Positions 50,347 through 59,629 of a stretch of DNA of 64,000 nt are shown in pieces. Position numbers and translations under genes: made by a program. The number at the start of each line of letters is the position of its first letter. Position 1 is the first letter of the stretch. The notes under the pieces were generated by a model. It had not been told where the DNA came from. It worked only from the letters and a program-made list of their open reading frames with translations, and ran no database searches. This stretch comes from BP-464 sp963825415 (GTDB taxonomy: Bacteria; Actinomycetota; Thermoleophilia; Solirubrobacterales; Solirubrobacteraceae). The DNA is taken from positions 496,001 through 560,000 of the forward strand of contig CAWGTD010000006.1 of NCBI GenBank assembly GCA_963825415.1, read 5' to 3'.

Positions 50347-51441
50347 GTGGCGGCGGCGGCCGGTGCCGACCCCGAGGTCCTGCGCCTCGAGAACCTCGAC
50401 ACGGACCTGCCGGTTCCGCCCGGCGTCGTGGAGGCCACGCGCGCCGCGGTCGGCTCCGACGAGTTCAACTCCTACCTGCCGTTCACCGGCCGCGACGACC
50501 TCAAGGAGCTGATCGCGCGGCACATGACCGCGCGCAGCGGAGTCGACCACGCCGCCGAGCAGGTGGTCATCACGCTCGGCGAGGGCGACGGCATGCTCGA
50601 CGCGATCCTCGCCACCTGCGACGTCGGCGACGAGGTGATCCTCTCCGACCCGACGTACGCCGGGATGATCAACCGGGTGCGGCTGGCCGGCTGCGTGCCG
50701 GTGCTCGCCCCGCTGGTGGTGGTCGACGGCGCATGGCGGTTGGACCTCGACGCGCTGCGCGCAGCGGTGACCCCGCGTACGAAGGCGCTGTTCTGGCAGA
50801 ACCCGTCGTTCCCGACCGGCTTCCGGATGAACGACGAGGAGTGGGCGACGGTCGGCGAGCTGTGCGCCGAGCACGACCTGTGGTTCCTCTACGTCGCGCT
50901 CTTCGAGGGCATCGTGTTCGACGGCGCCGCGGCCATGCACCCGGCCTCGGTCCCGGGGCTTGCCGACCGCACCGTCACCATCGGTTCCTTCTCCTGCGAG
51001 TTCCGGATGATCGGCTGGCGGGTGGGCTGGATCGCCGGCCCTCCGGAGATCGCCGGCGACCTCGGCCTGACGCACATCTACAACGGGCTGACGCCGAGCG
51101 GCATCGCCATGGCCGGCGCCCGCCAGGCGCTCCAGGCTCCGCCGGCCGACCTCGACGCCTGCAACGCCGAGTGGCAGCGCCGGCGCGACGCCGTGCTCGA
51201 CCAATGCAGCGGCCTGCCGGTCGTCCCCGCCGCGGGCGGGTGGGCGCTGTTGCTCGACTGCAGCGAGCTGGGCGTCGACCCGGCGGAGCTGTCGAACAGG
51301 CTGATCGACCACAAGGTGGCCGCCACCCCGATGGGTGCCTGGGGCGCCGACGTCGCGCGCCGCCACCTGCGCTTCGTCTTCTCCAACGAGCCCGTCGAGC
51401 GCCTGGCCGCCCTGGGCGAGCGGCTGCGAGCGGCCCTCTAG
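50347..51441 (+). CDS. Fold-type I aminotransferase homologue lacking the PLP lysine
   Basis: 364 residues from GTG 50347; homology-like sequence extends upstream to a CTG at 50293 (PSRPHRLDEVGGFGIDRV), so the true start may be there. The fold is class I/II aminotransferase: ENLDTDLPVPPGVVEATRAAV, LGEGDGMLDAIL, LSDPTYAGM, and substrate Arg in RHLRFVFSNEP. However, the lysine that binds PLP is Cys (GSFSCEFRMIGWRVGW), the Asp facing the pyridine nitrogen appears to be Val (FLYVALFEGIVFDG), and the Asn of NPxNPTG is Phe (NPSFPTGF). It is therefore unlikely to be a normal transaminase. Shares a CTAG stop with the next gene. Confidence 0.8.
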   Translation: MAAAAGADPEVLRLENLDTDLPVPPGVVEATRAAVGSDEFNSYLPFTGRDDLKELIARHMTARSGVDHAAEQVVITLGEGDGMLDAILATCDVGDEVILSDPTYAGMINRVRLAGCVPVLAPLVVVDGAWRLDLDALRAAVTPRTKALFWQNPSFPTGFRMNDEEWATVGELCAEHDLWFLYVALFEGIVFDGAAAMHPASVPGLADRTVTIGSFSCEFRMIGWRVGWIAGPPEIAGDLGLTHIYNGLTPSGIAMAGARQALQAPPADLDACNAEWQRRRDAVLDQCSGLPVVPAAGGWALLLDCSELGVDPAELSNRLIDHKVAATPMGAWGADVARRHLRFVFSNEPVERLAALGERLRAAL

Positions 51442-51806
51442 ACGACGCTCCAGCTGTCCCCGCTGCGGGCCAGCTGGATCTCCTCGAGACCGTTGGCCGT
51501 GGTCACGCGGAAGCGGGCGCGATCCTCCTCGGTCCCGGGGCGGTCGACGACCTGGACGAGCTCGAGCGCGACGACCTGTTCACCGCGGGCCTCAAGCGCC
51601 GCCCGCGCGGCCTGTTCGAGCAGGGCGCGGTCCCATCCCCGATCCTCGGCCCGGGCGGAGGCCAGAGCGTGGTCGGCCTCGGCGATCCGGTCAGCGTGTC
51701 GCGAGTCGCCCCTGGCGCGGACGCGGGCGTTGCCCACGTACCCGCCGACGAACAGCAGCGCGAGCACGCCGACGACGACGATCAGCACGATCTCCCAGGC
51801 TTCCAT
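51438..51806 (-). CDS. Hypothetical single-pass membrane protein
   Basis: 122 residues. One N-terminal membrane helix (EIVLIVVVGVLALLFVGGYVG) followed by a soluble domain with a helix (ADHALASARAEDRGWDRALLEQAARAALEAR) and a small beta-rich region (VVALELVQVVDRPGTEEDRARFRVTTANGLEEIQLARSGDSWSVV). No known family. It lies 9 bp downstream of the SigH-like gene on the same strand, so it is probably cotranscribed with it. Confidence 0.72.
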   Translation of the reverse strand: MEAWEIVLIVVVGVLALLFVGGYVGNARVRARGDSRHADRIAEADHALASARAEDRGWDRALLEQAARAALEARGEQVVALELVQVVDRPGTEEDRARFRVTTANGLEEIQLARSGDSWSVV

Positions 51807-51815
51807 GCCCTCAGA

Positions 51816-52463
51816 CTAGTTCTGGATGTTGCGCGCGGTGAGGTGGGCGCCCACCTTGCGCTTGACGCGCTGCAAAGCGTTGTCGACCGTCTTGGCGTCG
51901 CAGTCGAGCAGGCCGGCCACCTCCTCGTAGGAGCGCCCGTCGAGGTAGAGCGACAACACGCGCGACTCGAGGTCGCTCAGCGCGGTCGACAGGCAGCCGA
52001 CCAGCGCGCGCAGCTCCTCGGAGGAGATCACCTGGCTGATCGGGTCGTCGATCGACGGCCCGGGGATGACCTCTTCGAGCGTCGGCTCGCCGTCGCCGGA
52101 CGATGCGGGCGTGGCCGAGAACGAGACGTACTGGTTCAGCGGCGTGTGCTTGTTGCGGGTGGCGGTCTTGACCGCGGTGATGATCTGGCGCGTGATGCAC
52201 AGCTCGGCGAAGTTGCGGAACGACGACTCGCGGTCGGTCCGGTAGTCCCGGACGGCCTTGTAGAGGCCGACGAGCCCCTCCTGGATCAGGTCGTCGGCGT
52301 CACCGCCGGCGAGGAAGTACGAGGAGGCCTTCAGCCGGACGAAGCCGTAGTAGCGGCGAACGATCCGGTCGTAGGCGGTTCCATCCCCCTGCTTGGCAAG
52401 GGCGATGAGGTAGCCATCCTCAACCTGTACTTGACCCTGAGACTGCGCTGAGATCCGTGCCAT
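51816..52463 (-). CDS. SigH-like (sporulation-type) RNA polymerase sigma factor
   Basis: 215 residues. Region 2 DGTAYDRIVRRYYGFVRLKASSYFLAGGDADDLIQEGLVGLYKAVRDYRTDRESSFRNFAELCITRQIITAVKTATRNKH is close to the SigH/Spo0H group, and region 4 has LSDLESRVLSLYLDGRSYEEVAGLLDCDAKTVDNALQRVKRKV. In bacilli SigH starts sporulation; in Thermoleophilia such proteins are widespread and their role is unknown. A GGGGAGAGG ribosome-binding site lies 8 nt before the ATG. Confidence 0.88.
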   Translation of the reverse strand: MARISAQSQGQVQVEDGYLIALAKQGDGTAYDRIVRRYYGFVRLKASSYFLAGGDADDLIQEGLVGLYKAVRDYRTDRESSFRNFAELCITRQIITAVKTATRNKHTPLNQYVSFSATPASSGDGEPTLEEVIPGPSIDDPISQVISSEELRALVGCLSTALSDLESRVLSLYLDGRSYEEVAGLLDCDAKTVDNALQRVKRKVGAHLTARNIQN

Positions 52464-52551
52464 CGAGCAACCCTCTCCCCGGCCACGCGGACCGGCGTCC
52501 TTGGATGTGCTCGGCGGCGGACCCCTCCCAGGGCGCCAACCGTGTTCTTCA

Positions 52552-52572
52552 CTGAGCTTTTCTCAAGCTCAG
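52552..52572. terminator. Hairpin downstream of rlmB
   Basis: CTGAGCTT, loop TTCTC, AAGCTCAG: a perfect 8-bp stem 44 bp after the rlmB stop and upstream of the SigH-like gene. Candidate rlmB terminator or attenuator; no T-run. Confidence 0.35.
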
Positions 52573-52615
52573 GTACACCGTTCGAGGCGGAGTTTCCATA
52601 TACCCGCCCCGCTTG

Positions 52616-53305
52616 TCAAGGGCGACTTTTTGCCTGCAAGATCCCGTACAACAGCGCCGCCGCAGCCGCGCTGAGGTTCAGGGAGGCGATCCGGCCACGA
52701 ATCGGGAGCGCGACGAGCTCGTCGCAGGCCTTCGCGACCCGAGGTCGAAGGCCGCGGCCCTCCGCCCCCAGGACCAGCACGAGACCGCCCGAATAGTCGA
52801 CTCCGTCGTAGGCGACGCCGCTCGCGTCGGCGCCGTAGCACCACAGCCCGGCGGCCTTCGCGTCGGCCAGGAAGTCGGCGAGGTTGCGCACGCGCGCGAC
52901 GCGCAGGTGCTCGACGGCGCCGGACGACGCCTTGCACACCGCGGGCGTGACCTCCACCGCCCGGCGCTCGGGGATGACGACGCCCGTGGCGCCCGTGCAC
53001 TCCGCCGTCCGGCACACCGCGCCGAGGTTCTGGGGGTCCTGCACCTCGTCGAGCGCGACGAGCAGCGCATCGGCCTCCAGCAGCTCGCCCGGGTCGACAT
53101 ACGGATAGGCCGAGGTCTCGGCGCAGACGCCCTGGTGGGCGTCGGTGCCGGCCTGGCGTTCGACGGTCCCCCCGTCGACCACGTGCACCTGGGCGCCCTC
53201 GAGCCACGGCTCGCGCGCCGCGCCGGCCGTCGCCCACACCTTCGACACGGGCCGGCGGCCGGCCGCCAACAGCTCGCGAACCGGCTGGCGGCCGTAGACG
53301 ATCAC
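52616..53305 (-). CDS. rlmB: 23S rRNA 2'-O-methyltransferase, RlmB/SpoU family
   Basis: 229 residues. Short substrate-binding N-terminus (VYGRQPVRELLAAGRRPVSKVWAT) and a SPOUT domain with ALDEVQDPQNLGAVCRTAECTGATGVVIPERRAVE, LVLVLGAEGRGLRPRV and LPIRGRIASLNLSAAAAALLYGIL (trefoil-knot SAM-binding loops). It methylates a guanosine ribose in 23S rRNA (G2251 type) or a related RNA. It overlaps cysS by four bases, a classical bacterial gene pair. Confidence 0.93.
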   Translation of the reverse strand: MIVYGRQPVRELLAAGRRPVSKVWATAGAAREPWLEGAQVHVVDGGTVERQAGTDAHQGVCAETSAYPYVDPGELLEADALLVALDEVQDPQNLGAVCRTAECTGATGVVIPERRAVEVTPAVCKASSGAVEHLRVARVRNLADFLADAKAAGLWCYGADASGVAYDGVDYSGGLVLVLGAEGRGLRPRVAKACDELVALPIRGRIASLNLSAAAAALLYGILQAKSRP

Positions 53306-54648
53306 TCGGCGGGGACGAGCTCGAAGCCGGCGGGGCCGTCGCGGACCGTCCAGCCGGCGGCGGCGATCTCGTCACGCAGACGGTCGGCCTCGGCGAAATC
53401 GCCGGCGGCGCGGGCCTCCTCGCGGGCCTGGGCCTTGGCCACGAGGTCCTCGGGCGCCTGCGCGTCGGCGTCGAGCAGGTTGTCGAGCCCGAGAACGGCC
53501 AGCATCTCGCGCAGATCGTCCGAGCCAACCCCGGGCGAAGTTCCGCGCCGCCAGTCGGCCAGCGCCTTCAGGGCCTCGGGCGTGTTGAAGTCGTCGGCCA
53601 GGGAGTCGAAGAACCGCTCCTTGTGCTCGGCCAGCTCGGGCGGCGACGGGCCGTCGACGAGCCGGCGGCCGAGCTCGCGCACGCCCGCGACGGTCTGGCG
53701 CGCGGCCGCCAGTGTCTCCTCGGTGTACGCGAGCGGCTGGCGGTAGTGGCCGGTGCTGAAGAACCACAGCAGCGCGTCGCGGCCCCAGCGGTCGACGACG
53801 TCGCCGAGCAGCGCGACGTTGCCCACCGACTTGGCCATCTTGTCCTCGCCCATCTGGAGCATCCCGTTGTGCATCCAGATCGCGGCGAGCTCTGCGCCGC
53901 GGGCCGCACGGGTCTGGGCGGCCTCGTTCTCGTGGTGAGGAAAGACGAGGTCGTTGCCGCCGCCATGGACCTCGAAGCCGACGCCGAGCAGCTGCTCGGC
54001 CATCGCCGAGCACTCGATGTGCCAGCCGGGCCTGCCGGCCCCCCACGGAGCCTCCCAGGAGGTGTCCTCGCCCTCCTTGGCGGCCTTCCACAGCGCGAAG
54101 TCCAGCGGGTCCTCCTTCAGCGCGGTGTGGGTCGGATCGGGCTCCTCGCCCTGGTCCATCTGCTCGAGCGGGCGGTGCGAGAGCGAGCCGTAGTCGGGAT
54201 CGCTGCGCACACGGAAGTAGACGTCGCCCTGGGCCGCGTAGGCGTGCCCGCGGTCGATCAACGCGGCGATGTGCTCGACGATCGGCTCGATCATCTCCGT
54301 CGCCAGCGGCTCGTCGTCGGGGCGCCCGATGCCGATCCGGTCGGTGTCGGCGATGTACGCAGCGGTCATCTGACGGGCGAGCTGCTCGCTCGGCACGCCC
54401 TGTGCGCGCGCGGCGTCGTAGATCTTGTCGTTGATGTCGGTGACGTTGATCACCAACCGGGCGGCCAGCCCCTCGTGCTCGAGAAACCGCTTGAGCAGGG
54501 AAAACACGACATACGGCCGTGCGTTGCCGACGTGGATGCGGTTGTAGACCGTGGGACCGCAGGCGTAGATGCCGACCTTGCCGGGCTCCCGCGGGGCCAG
54601 CTCGCGCAGCGCCCCCGAGCGCGTGTCATGCAGTCGGACGGTGCGCAC
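53302..54648 (-). CDS. cysS: Cysteinyl-tRNA synthetase
   Basis: 448 residues. Class I signature YACGPTVYNRIHVGNARPYV (HIGH-like HVGN with a zinc Cys), ENEAAQ after the zinc-binding HHEN, WHIECSAMAEQLLG, and the KMSKS loop as KMAKSVGN. The C-terminal anticodon-binding region includes AEADRLRDEIAAAGWTVRDGP. Length is normal. It charges tRNA-Cys with cysteine using ATP. Confidence 0.96.
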   Translation of the reverse strand: MRTVRLHDTRSGALRELAPREPGKVGIYACGPTVYNRIHVGNARPYVVFSLLKRFLEHEGLAARLVINVTDINDKIYDAARAQGVPSEQLARQMTAAYIADTDRIGIGRPDDEPLATEMIEPIVEHIAALIDRGHAYAAQGDVYFRVRSDPDYGSLSHRPLEQMDQGEEPDPTHTALKEDPLDFALWKAAKEGEDTSWEAPWGAGRPGWHIECSAMAEQLLGVGFEVHGGGNDLVFPHHENEAAQTRAARGAELAAIWMHNGMLQMGEDKMAKSVGNVALLGDVVDRWGRDALLWFFSTGHYRQPLAYTEETLAAARQTVAGVRELGRRLVDGPSPPELAEHKERFFDSLADDFNTPEALKALADWRRGTSPGVGSDDLREMLAVLGLDNLLDADAQAPEDLVAKAQAREEARAAGDFAEADRLRDEIAAAGWTVRDGPAGFELVPAE

Positions 54649-54711
54649 CGCGCCGCAGCGTACCCCGCAATGAGCGACGTTTTCGCCCGGTCCGCGGTCC
54701 GATGGCGGGTG

Positions 54712-54717
54712 TAGGGT
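54712..54717 (+). promoter_or_regulatory. -10 box upstream of SCP2-hydrolase gene
   Basis: TAGGGT, 9 nt before the TTG start at 54727; near-leaderless arrangement. Confidence 0.45.
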
Positions 54718-54726
54718 GCGCTCCTC

Positions 54727-55971
54727 TTGTCCGGCGGCTCACCCCACGCCCGACGCTTGGCACTCGTCGAGAACGCCTTTCGGACCCTGGCCGATCGCTA
54801 CCTCGGCGCGGCGCCGGGATTCGACGCCACCTACCACGTCCGGCTGGGCGACATCGGCAGGACGTGGGAGGTCCGATGTACCGAGCACGGGGCGCGCGTG
54901 CGCAACGGTGTGTGCTCGCGCAAGCCCGACGTGGTGATCGGCACCGACGCGGAAACCTGGCTGCGACTGCGCGCCGGCGAGCTGTCGGGGATCGAGGCTT
55001 TCTCCCAGCGGCTGCTCTACGCCCGCGGCGACGTCGACCTGGCGGTCGGCTTCGAGGGCCTGTGGCGGCTGCCCAACGGCCGCCCGCCGCTCCTGCGCGT
55101 CCACGACATACGGCTGCCGGGCCGCCGGATCTCGACGCTGACCATGGGCGAGGGCACCGACGTCCTGCTCCTGCACGGCCTCGGCGGGACCAAGAGCTCG
55201 TTCTTCGACACCGCGGCCGCCCTGAGCGCCGACTACCGCGTCCACGCGATCGACCTGCCGGGCTTCGGCGGCTCCTCGAAGCCGGCCACCGCGCCCTACT
55301 CGGCCAAGTGGTTCGCCGAGACCGTGCTCGAGGTCATGGACGCCCAGGGCATCGAGCGGGCGCATCTGATCGGCAACTCGATGGGCGGCCGCGTGGCGAT
55401 CGAGGTCGGCCTTCAGGCACCCGAGCGTGTGCGCGCGCTGGGCCTGCTGTGCCCGGCGGTCGCGTTCATCCGCCGCGGGTATCACCCGATCGTGCGCCTG
55501 GCGCGGCCGGAGTTCGGCCTGCTGCCCCACCGGTTCGGGCGCGGGACGGTGGCCAAGCAGTTCTGGTCGATGTTCCACGACCCGGACTCGGTCGACCCGG
55601 CCGTGGCCGATGTCGCGGTCGACGAGTTCCAGCGCATCTACTCCTCGGCCGGTGCCCGCTTCGCCTTCCTGTCGGCGGCGCGGAACATCTATCTCGAGAA
55701 GCCCTACGGCCGCGGAGGCTTCTACCCCCGCCTTGCCGAGCTGGCTCCGCCCGCGTTGTTCGTCTGGGGCAGCCACGACCCGCTGATCCCGGCCGCCTTC
55801 AAGCGCCACGTCGCCCGCTGGCTGCCGTCGGCCGAGCAGATCGTCCTACACGAGTGCGGGCACGTGCCCCAGGTCGAGCGCCCCGACCAGACCAACGGGC
55901 TGCTCAAGCGCTTCTTCGGGCACGTCGAGGCGACGAGCCCGCGCCAGCGGCAGACCCGCGCCGCCGCGTAG
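54727..55971 (+). CDS. SCP2-like domain fused to alpha/beta hydrolase
   Basis: 414 residues from TTG 54727. Residues about 10-125 look like a sterol-carrier/SCP2-type fold (ALVENAFRTLADRYLGAAPGFDATYHVRLGD, PDVVIGTDAETWLRLRAGELSGIEAFSQRLLYARGDVDLAVGFEGLWRL). Residues about 140-400 are an alpha/beta hydrolase with VLLLHGLGGTKSSFFDTAAAL, nucleophile LIGNSMGGRVAIEVG, acid in VWGSHDPLIPAAF and His in HECGHVPQVERP. The combination suggests the first domain presents a lipid to the hydrolase (inference). The next gene is a lipid acyltransferase 31 bp downstream, supporting lipid metabolism. Confidence 0.82.
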   Translation: MSGGSPHARRLALVENAFRTLADRYLGAAPGFDATYHVRLGDIGRTWEVRCTEHGARVRNGVCSRKPDVVIGTDAETWLRLRAGELSGIEAFSQRLLYARGDVDLAVGFEGLWRLPNGRPPLLRVHDIRLPGRRISTLTMGEGTDVLLLHGLGGTKSSFFDTAAALSADYRVHAIDLPGFGGSSKPATAPYSAKWFAETVLEVMDAQGIERAHLIGNSMGGRVAIEVGLQAPERVRALGLLCPAVAFIRRGYHPIVRLARPEFGLLPHRFGRGTVAKQFWSMFHDPDSVDPAVADVAVDEFQRIYSSAGARFAFLSAARNIYLEKPYGRGGFYPRLAELAPPALFVWGSHDPLIPAAFKRHVARWLPSAEQIVLHECGHVPQVERPDQTNGLLKRFFGHVEATSPRQRQTRAAA

Positions 55972-55989
55972 CGGCCGGCCTTCCGGGGG

Positions 55990-55995
55990 TAGTCT
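55990..55995 (+). promoter_or_regulatory. -10 box upstream of acyltransferase gene
   Basis: TAGTCT, 7 nt before the ATG at 56003, so the acyltransferase probably has its own leaderless transcript. Confidence 0.45.
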
Positions 55996-56002
55996 CCCCG
56001 GC

Positions 56003-56959
56003 ATGGAGGCGCGCGCGCCGGAGCACGCAGCGGCCAGCAATGGCCACCAGACGGGCGGCCTGGGTGGCGACCCCGGGGCAGCCCCGAACGGCTCCGGGCG
56101 GGACGCCGGCGCGCTGCTCGGCAGGATCGGGCGGGGCCTCGCCAAGGCGGTCGCGAGCCGCATTCCGGTCGCCGATCTCGACGAGCGCGACCCGGACTAC
56201 ATCCGCGAGAACCTCCCACGCCTGTGGCTGCTGTCGAGCCTGTACTTCCGCGCCGAGGTACGCGGGCTGGGAAACGTCCCCGAGAGCGGCCCGGTGCTAT
56301 TGGTCGGCAACCACTCCGGCGGCAACCTGACCCCGGACACGCACGTCTTCACGCTGGCGTTCTGCGCCTACTTCGGGGTCGAGCGGCGCTTCTACCAGCT
56401 GGCCCACAACCTGGTGCTGTCGATGCCGGGGCTGGGCATGCTGCGGCGCTTCGGCACGGTCGCGGCGTCGCACGACAACGCGCGCAAGGCGCTGGAGTCC
56501 GGCGCGGCGCTGCTCGTCTACCCCGGCGGCGACTACGAGGTCCACCGGCCCGTCTGGGAGCGCAACAAGGTCGACTTCGGCGGGCGCAAGGGGTTCATCC
56601 GCCTGGCGCTCGAACACGACGTCCCGATCGTGCCGGTCGTGTCGATCGGCGGCCAGGAGACCTCGCTGTTCCTGTCCCGCGGGGAGACGCTGGCGCGGCT
56701 GCTCGGGCTCGACCGGGCGTTCCGGCTGAAGGTCCTGCCAATTTCATTCGCGATCCCCTGGGGCCTCAACGTCGGCGACATGCTCGGCCACGTGCCGCTG
56801 CCGGCGAAGATCACCATCGAGGCGCTGCCGCCCATCCACCTGCGCGAGGAGTTCGGGCCACAGCCCGACGTGGCCGAGGTCTATGACCACATGATGCGCC
56901 TCATGCAGGAGACCCTCGACGCGCTCGCCTCCGAGCGGCGCCTACCGCTGATCGGATGA
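56003..56959 (+). CDS. Lysophospholipid acyltransferase family protein
   Basis: 318 residues. After a disordered N-terminus, LYFRAEVRGLGNVPESGPVLLVGNHSGGNLTPDTHVFTLAF gives an NH-S-G-G variant of the acyltransferase motif I. Motif III-like LVYPGGDYEVHRPVWERNKVDFGGRKGFIRLAL replaces the usual FPEGTR. This is the DAGAT-like branch of the LPLAT superfamily often called glycerol acyltransferase. It transfers an acyl group to a lipid alcohol; the acceptor is unknown. Four-base overlap with the SRPBCC gene. Confidence 0.85.
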   Translation: MEARAPEHAAASNGHQTGGLGGDPGAAPNGSGRDAGALLGRIGRGLAKAVASRIPVADLDERDPDYIRENLPRLWLLSSLYFRAEVRGLGNVPESGPVLLVGNHSGGNLTPDTHVFTLAFCAYFGVERRFYQLAHNLVLSMPGLGMLRRFGTVAASHDNARKALESGAALLVYPGGDYEVHRPVWERNKVDFGGRKGFIRLALEHDVPIVPVVSIGGQETSLFLSRGETLARLLGLDRAFRLKVLPISFAIPWGLNVGDMLGHVPLPAKITIEALPPIHLREEFGPQPDVAEVYDHMMRLMQETLDALASERRLPLIG

Positions 56960-57444
56960 GGGTCGGCGGGCAGATCGACGTGTCGGCGCCGGCCGACGAG
57001 GTGTGGGAGTTCATCGTCGACCCGTCGCGCTACCTGCACTTCATGCACGGCGTGACCCGCTGGGAGGTCTCCGGCGATCTGGATCGCGGCTACGGCGCCC
57101 GCTACCGGACGCTGATGCGGGTCGGCTCGGCCGAGGTCGGCGGCCTGGTCGAGGTCGTCGAGTACGACGAGGGCCGCGACCTGGCCTGGACGAGCGTCAC
57201 CGGCATCGACCAGCGCGGCCGCTGGCGCCTGCGCGACCGCGGCCTCGGCCGCACCCACGTCGAGTTCCGCCTGTCATACGGCGTGGCGGGCGCCGGCCCG
57301 CTGGGCTGGGTGGCCGAGCGCTTCGCCGCGCCCACGGTCAGCGACAACATCCGCAAGTCGCTCCAACAGCTCAAGCGCGCGGTCGAACACGAGCAGCTCC
57401 GCCGCGCCGCGGCCGAACGCCGCGCCGCGCGCACCAGCGCCTGA
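56956..57444 (+). CDS. SRPBCC (START/Bet v1-like) family protein
   Basis: 162 residues. Starts MRVGGQIDVSAPADEVWEFIVDPSRYLHFMHGVTRWEV, the polyketide-cyclase-type SRPBCC opening, followed by alternating strands and a long C-terminal helix (VSDNIRKSLQQLKRAVEHEQLRRAAAERR). These proteins bind hydrophobic ligands in a cavity. It is coupled to the acyltransferase by ATGA overlap, so it may bind a lipid substrate or product. Confidence 0.87.
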   Translation: MRVGGQIDVSAPADEVWEFIVDPSRYLHFMHGVTRWEVSGDLDRGYGARYRTLMRVGSAEVGGLVEVVEYDEGRDLAWTSVTGIDQRGRWRLRDRGLGRTHVEFRLSYGVAGAGPLGWVAERFAAPTVSDNIRKSLQQLKRAVEHEQLRRAAAERRAARTSA

Positions 57445-57452
57445 GCGATCGC

Positions 57453-57458
57453 TAGCGT
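57453..57458 (+). promoter_or_regulatory. -10 box upstream of response regulator gene
   Basis: TAGCGT, 12 nt before the ATG at 57471; short or absent leader. Confidence 0.4.
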
Positions 57459-57470
57459 CCGCGGGACGCA

Positions 57471-58168
<698 letters not shown>

Positions 58169-58172
<4 letters not shown>

Positions 58173-59620
58173 TCCGGCGCAGCCTCATCGGGATCCGGCC
58201 GCGGCTGCTGATCGCGCTGCTGGTGATCAGCGCCGTGACCCTCGCAGCCGCCGCCGCGGCGCTGCTGCCGCCGCTCCAGGACCGCCTGCGCCGCGAGAGC
58301 GCGCGCTCGCTAGAGGCGGCGGCGATCGCCGCCCGGCCCGCCTTCAACAGCGCCTTGCAGCGATCCGGCGGGCAGGCCGACCTGCGGCTCGTGGGCCTTG
58401 CCACCTCGCTGTCCGCGCGGACGAACTCGCGCGTGTCGATCCTCAACTTCATCCCGATGCCCGTGTACGAGACCGACCCCGATTCGGTCGACCCCGTCCT
58501 GGCGATCCAGACGACGCTGAACTCCCAGCCGCCGCGCACCGTCCGGCTCGAGCGTGGCGACGTCGTCGACCTCGCGGTCCCGCTACGAGGCCCCGACCAC
58601 ACCTACGTCCTGGCGCTGCGCAAGCCGCTCACCGACGTCAACGCGACCGTGGCGCAGGTGCGGCGGGCGTTCCTGAAGGCAGCACTCGCGGGACTGCTCG
58701 CCGCGGTCGTGCTCGGCGTCGCGCTGACCAGCACGCTGCTGCGCCGGCTCGACCGGCTGCGCCGCGCGGCGCTGCGGGTGACGGTCGAGGGACCCGGAGC
58801 GCCGCCCCCGCACGACGACGTCGCCGACGAGGTCGGAGACCTCGCGCGCGCCTTCGCGGCGATGCAGGCCGCACTGGGGCGCCAGGAGGAGGCCCGCAAG
58901 GCGTTCGTGGCCACCGCGTCGCACGAGCTGCGCACGCCGCTGACCTCGTTGCAGGGCACGCTGGAGCTGCTCGACGAGGACCTCGCCGACGGCCGCCTCG
59001 ACCTCGCCGACGCGCAGCAGCAGGTCGCCACGGCACGGGGACAGCTGCTGCGCCTGGGCAACCTCGCCGCGGAGCTGCTCGACCTCTCGCGGCTGGACGC
59101 CGGAATCCCGCTGCGCAGCGAGCCGGTCGAGCTCGGCGAGCTGTCACGGGCAGTGGTCTCGGAGTTCGAGCTGCGCGCCAACGAGCGCGACGTGAAGCTC
59201 GAGGTGGTTCCCCCGATCGGCCCGTGCTGGGCCCGCGGGGACCCGGGCGCGGTGGCGCGCGTGCTGCGGATCCTGCTCGACAACGCCCTGCGGTTCGCTC
59301 CGGAGGGTCTGCCGGTCCGGGTGGCAGCCGCCTACCACGGTGAGCACGCGGTCATCGAGGTCTCCGACCGCGGGCCCGGCGTCCTGCCCGAGGAGCGCGA
59401 GCGGATCTTCGAGCGCTTCCAGCGCGGTTCGGTGACCGGCGGCGAGGGTGGGTTCGGGCTCGGCCTCGCGATCGGCCGCGAGCTCGCCGAGCGCCTCGGC
59501 GGCACGCTTCGGCTCGTCGACGACCCCAACCGGCCCGGGGCGTCGTTCGTCTGCGAGCTGCCGATCGAGATGCCGGCGGGGTCGCACGCACCCGAGCCCG
59601 AGCCGTCGCCCGTGGCCTGA
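58169..59620 (+). CDS. Membrane sensor histidine kinase
   Basis: 483 residues. Two membrane helices (about 9-35, LLIALLVISAVTLAAAAAALL, and about 170-190, AALAGLLAAVVLGVALTSTLL) flank an extracytoplasmic sensor, then a HAMP linker, the HisKA box (FVATASHELRTPLTSLQGTLELL, phosphorylated His), and the HATPase domain with N-box ILLDNALRFAPEG, G1 VSDRGPGVLPEE and G2 GGFGLGLAIGRELAERLGG. It forms a two-component pair with the preceding regulator. The signal is unknown. Confidence 0.94.
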
Positions 59621-59629
59621 GTACCCGGC

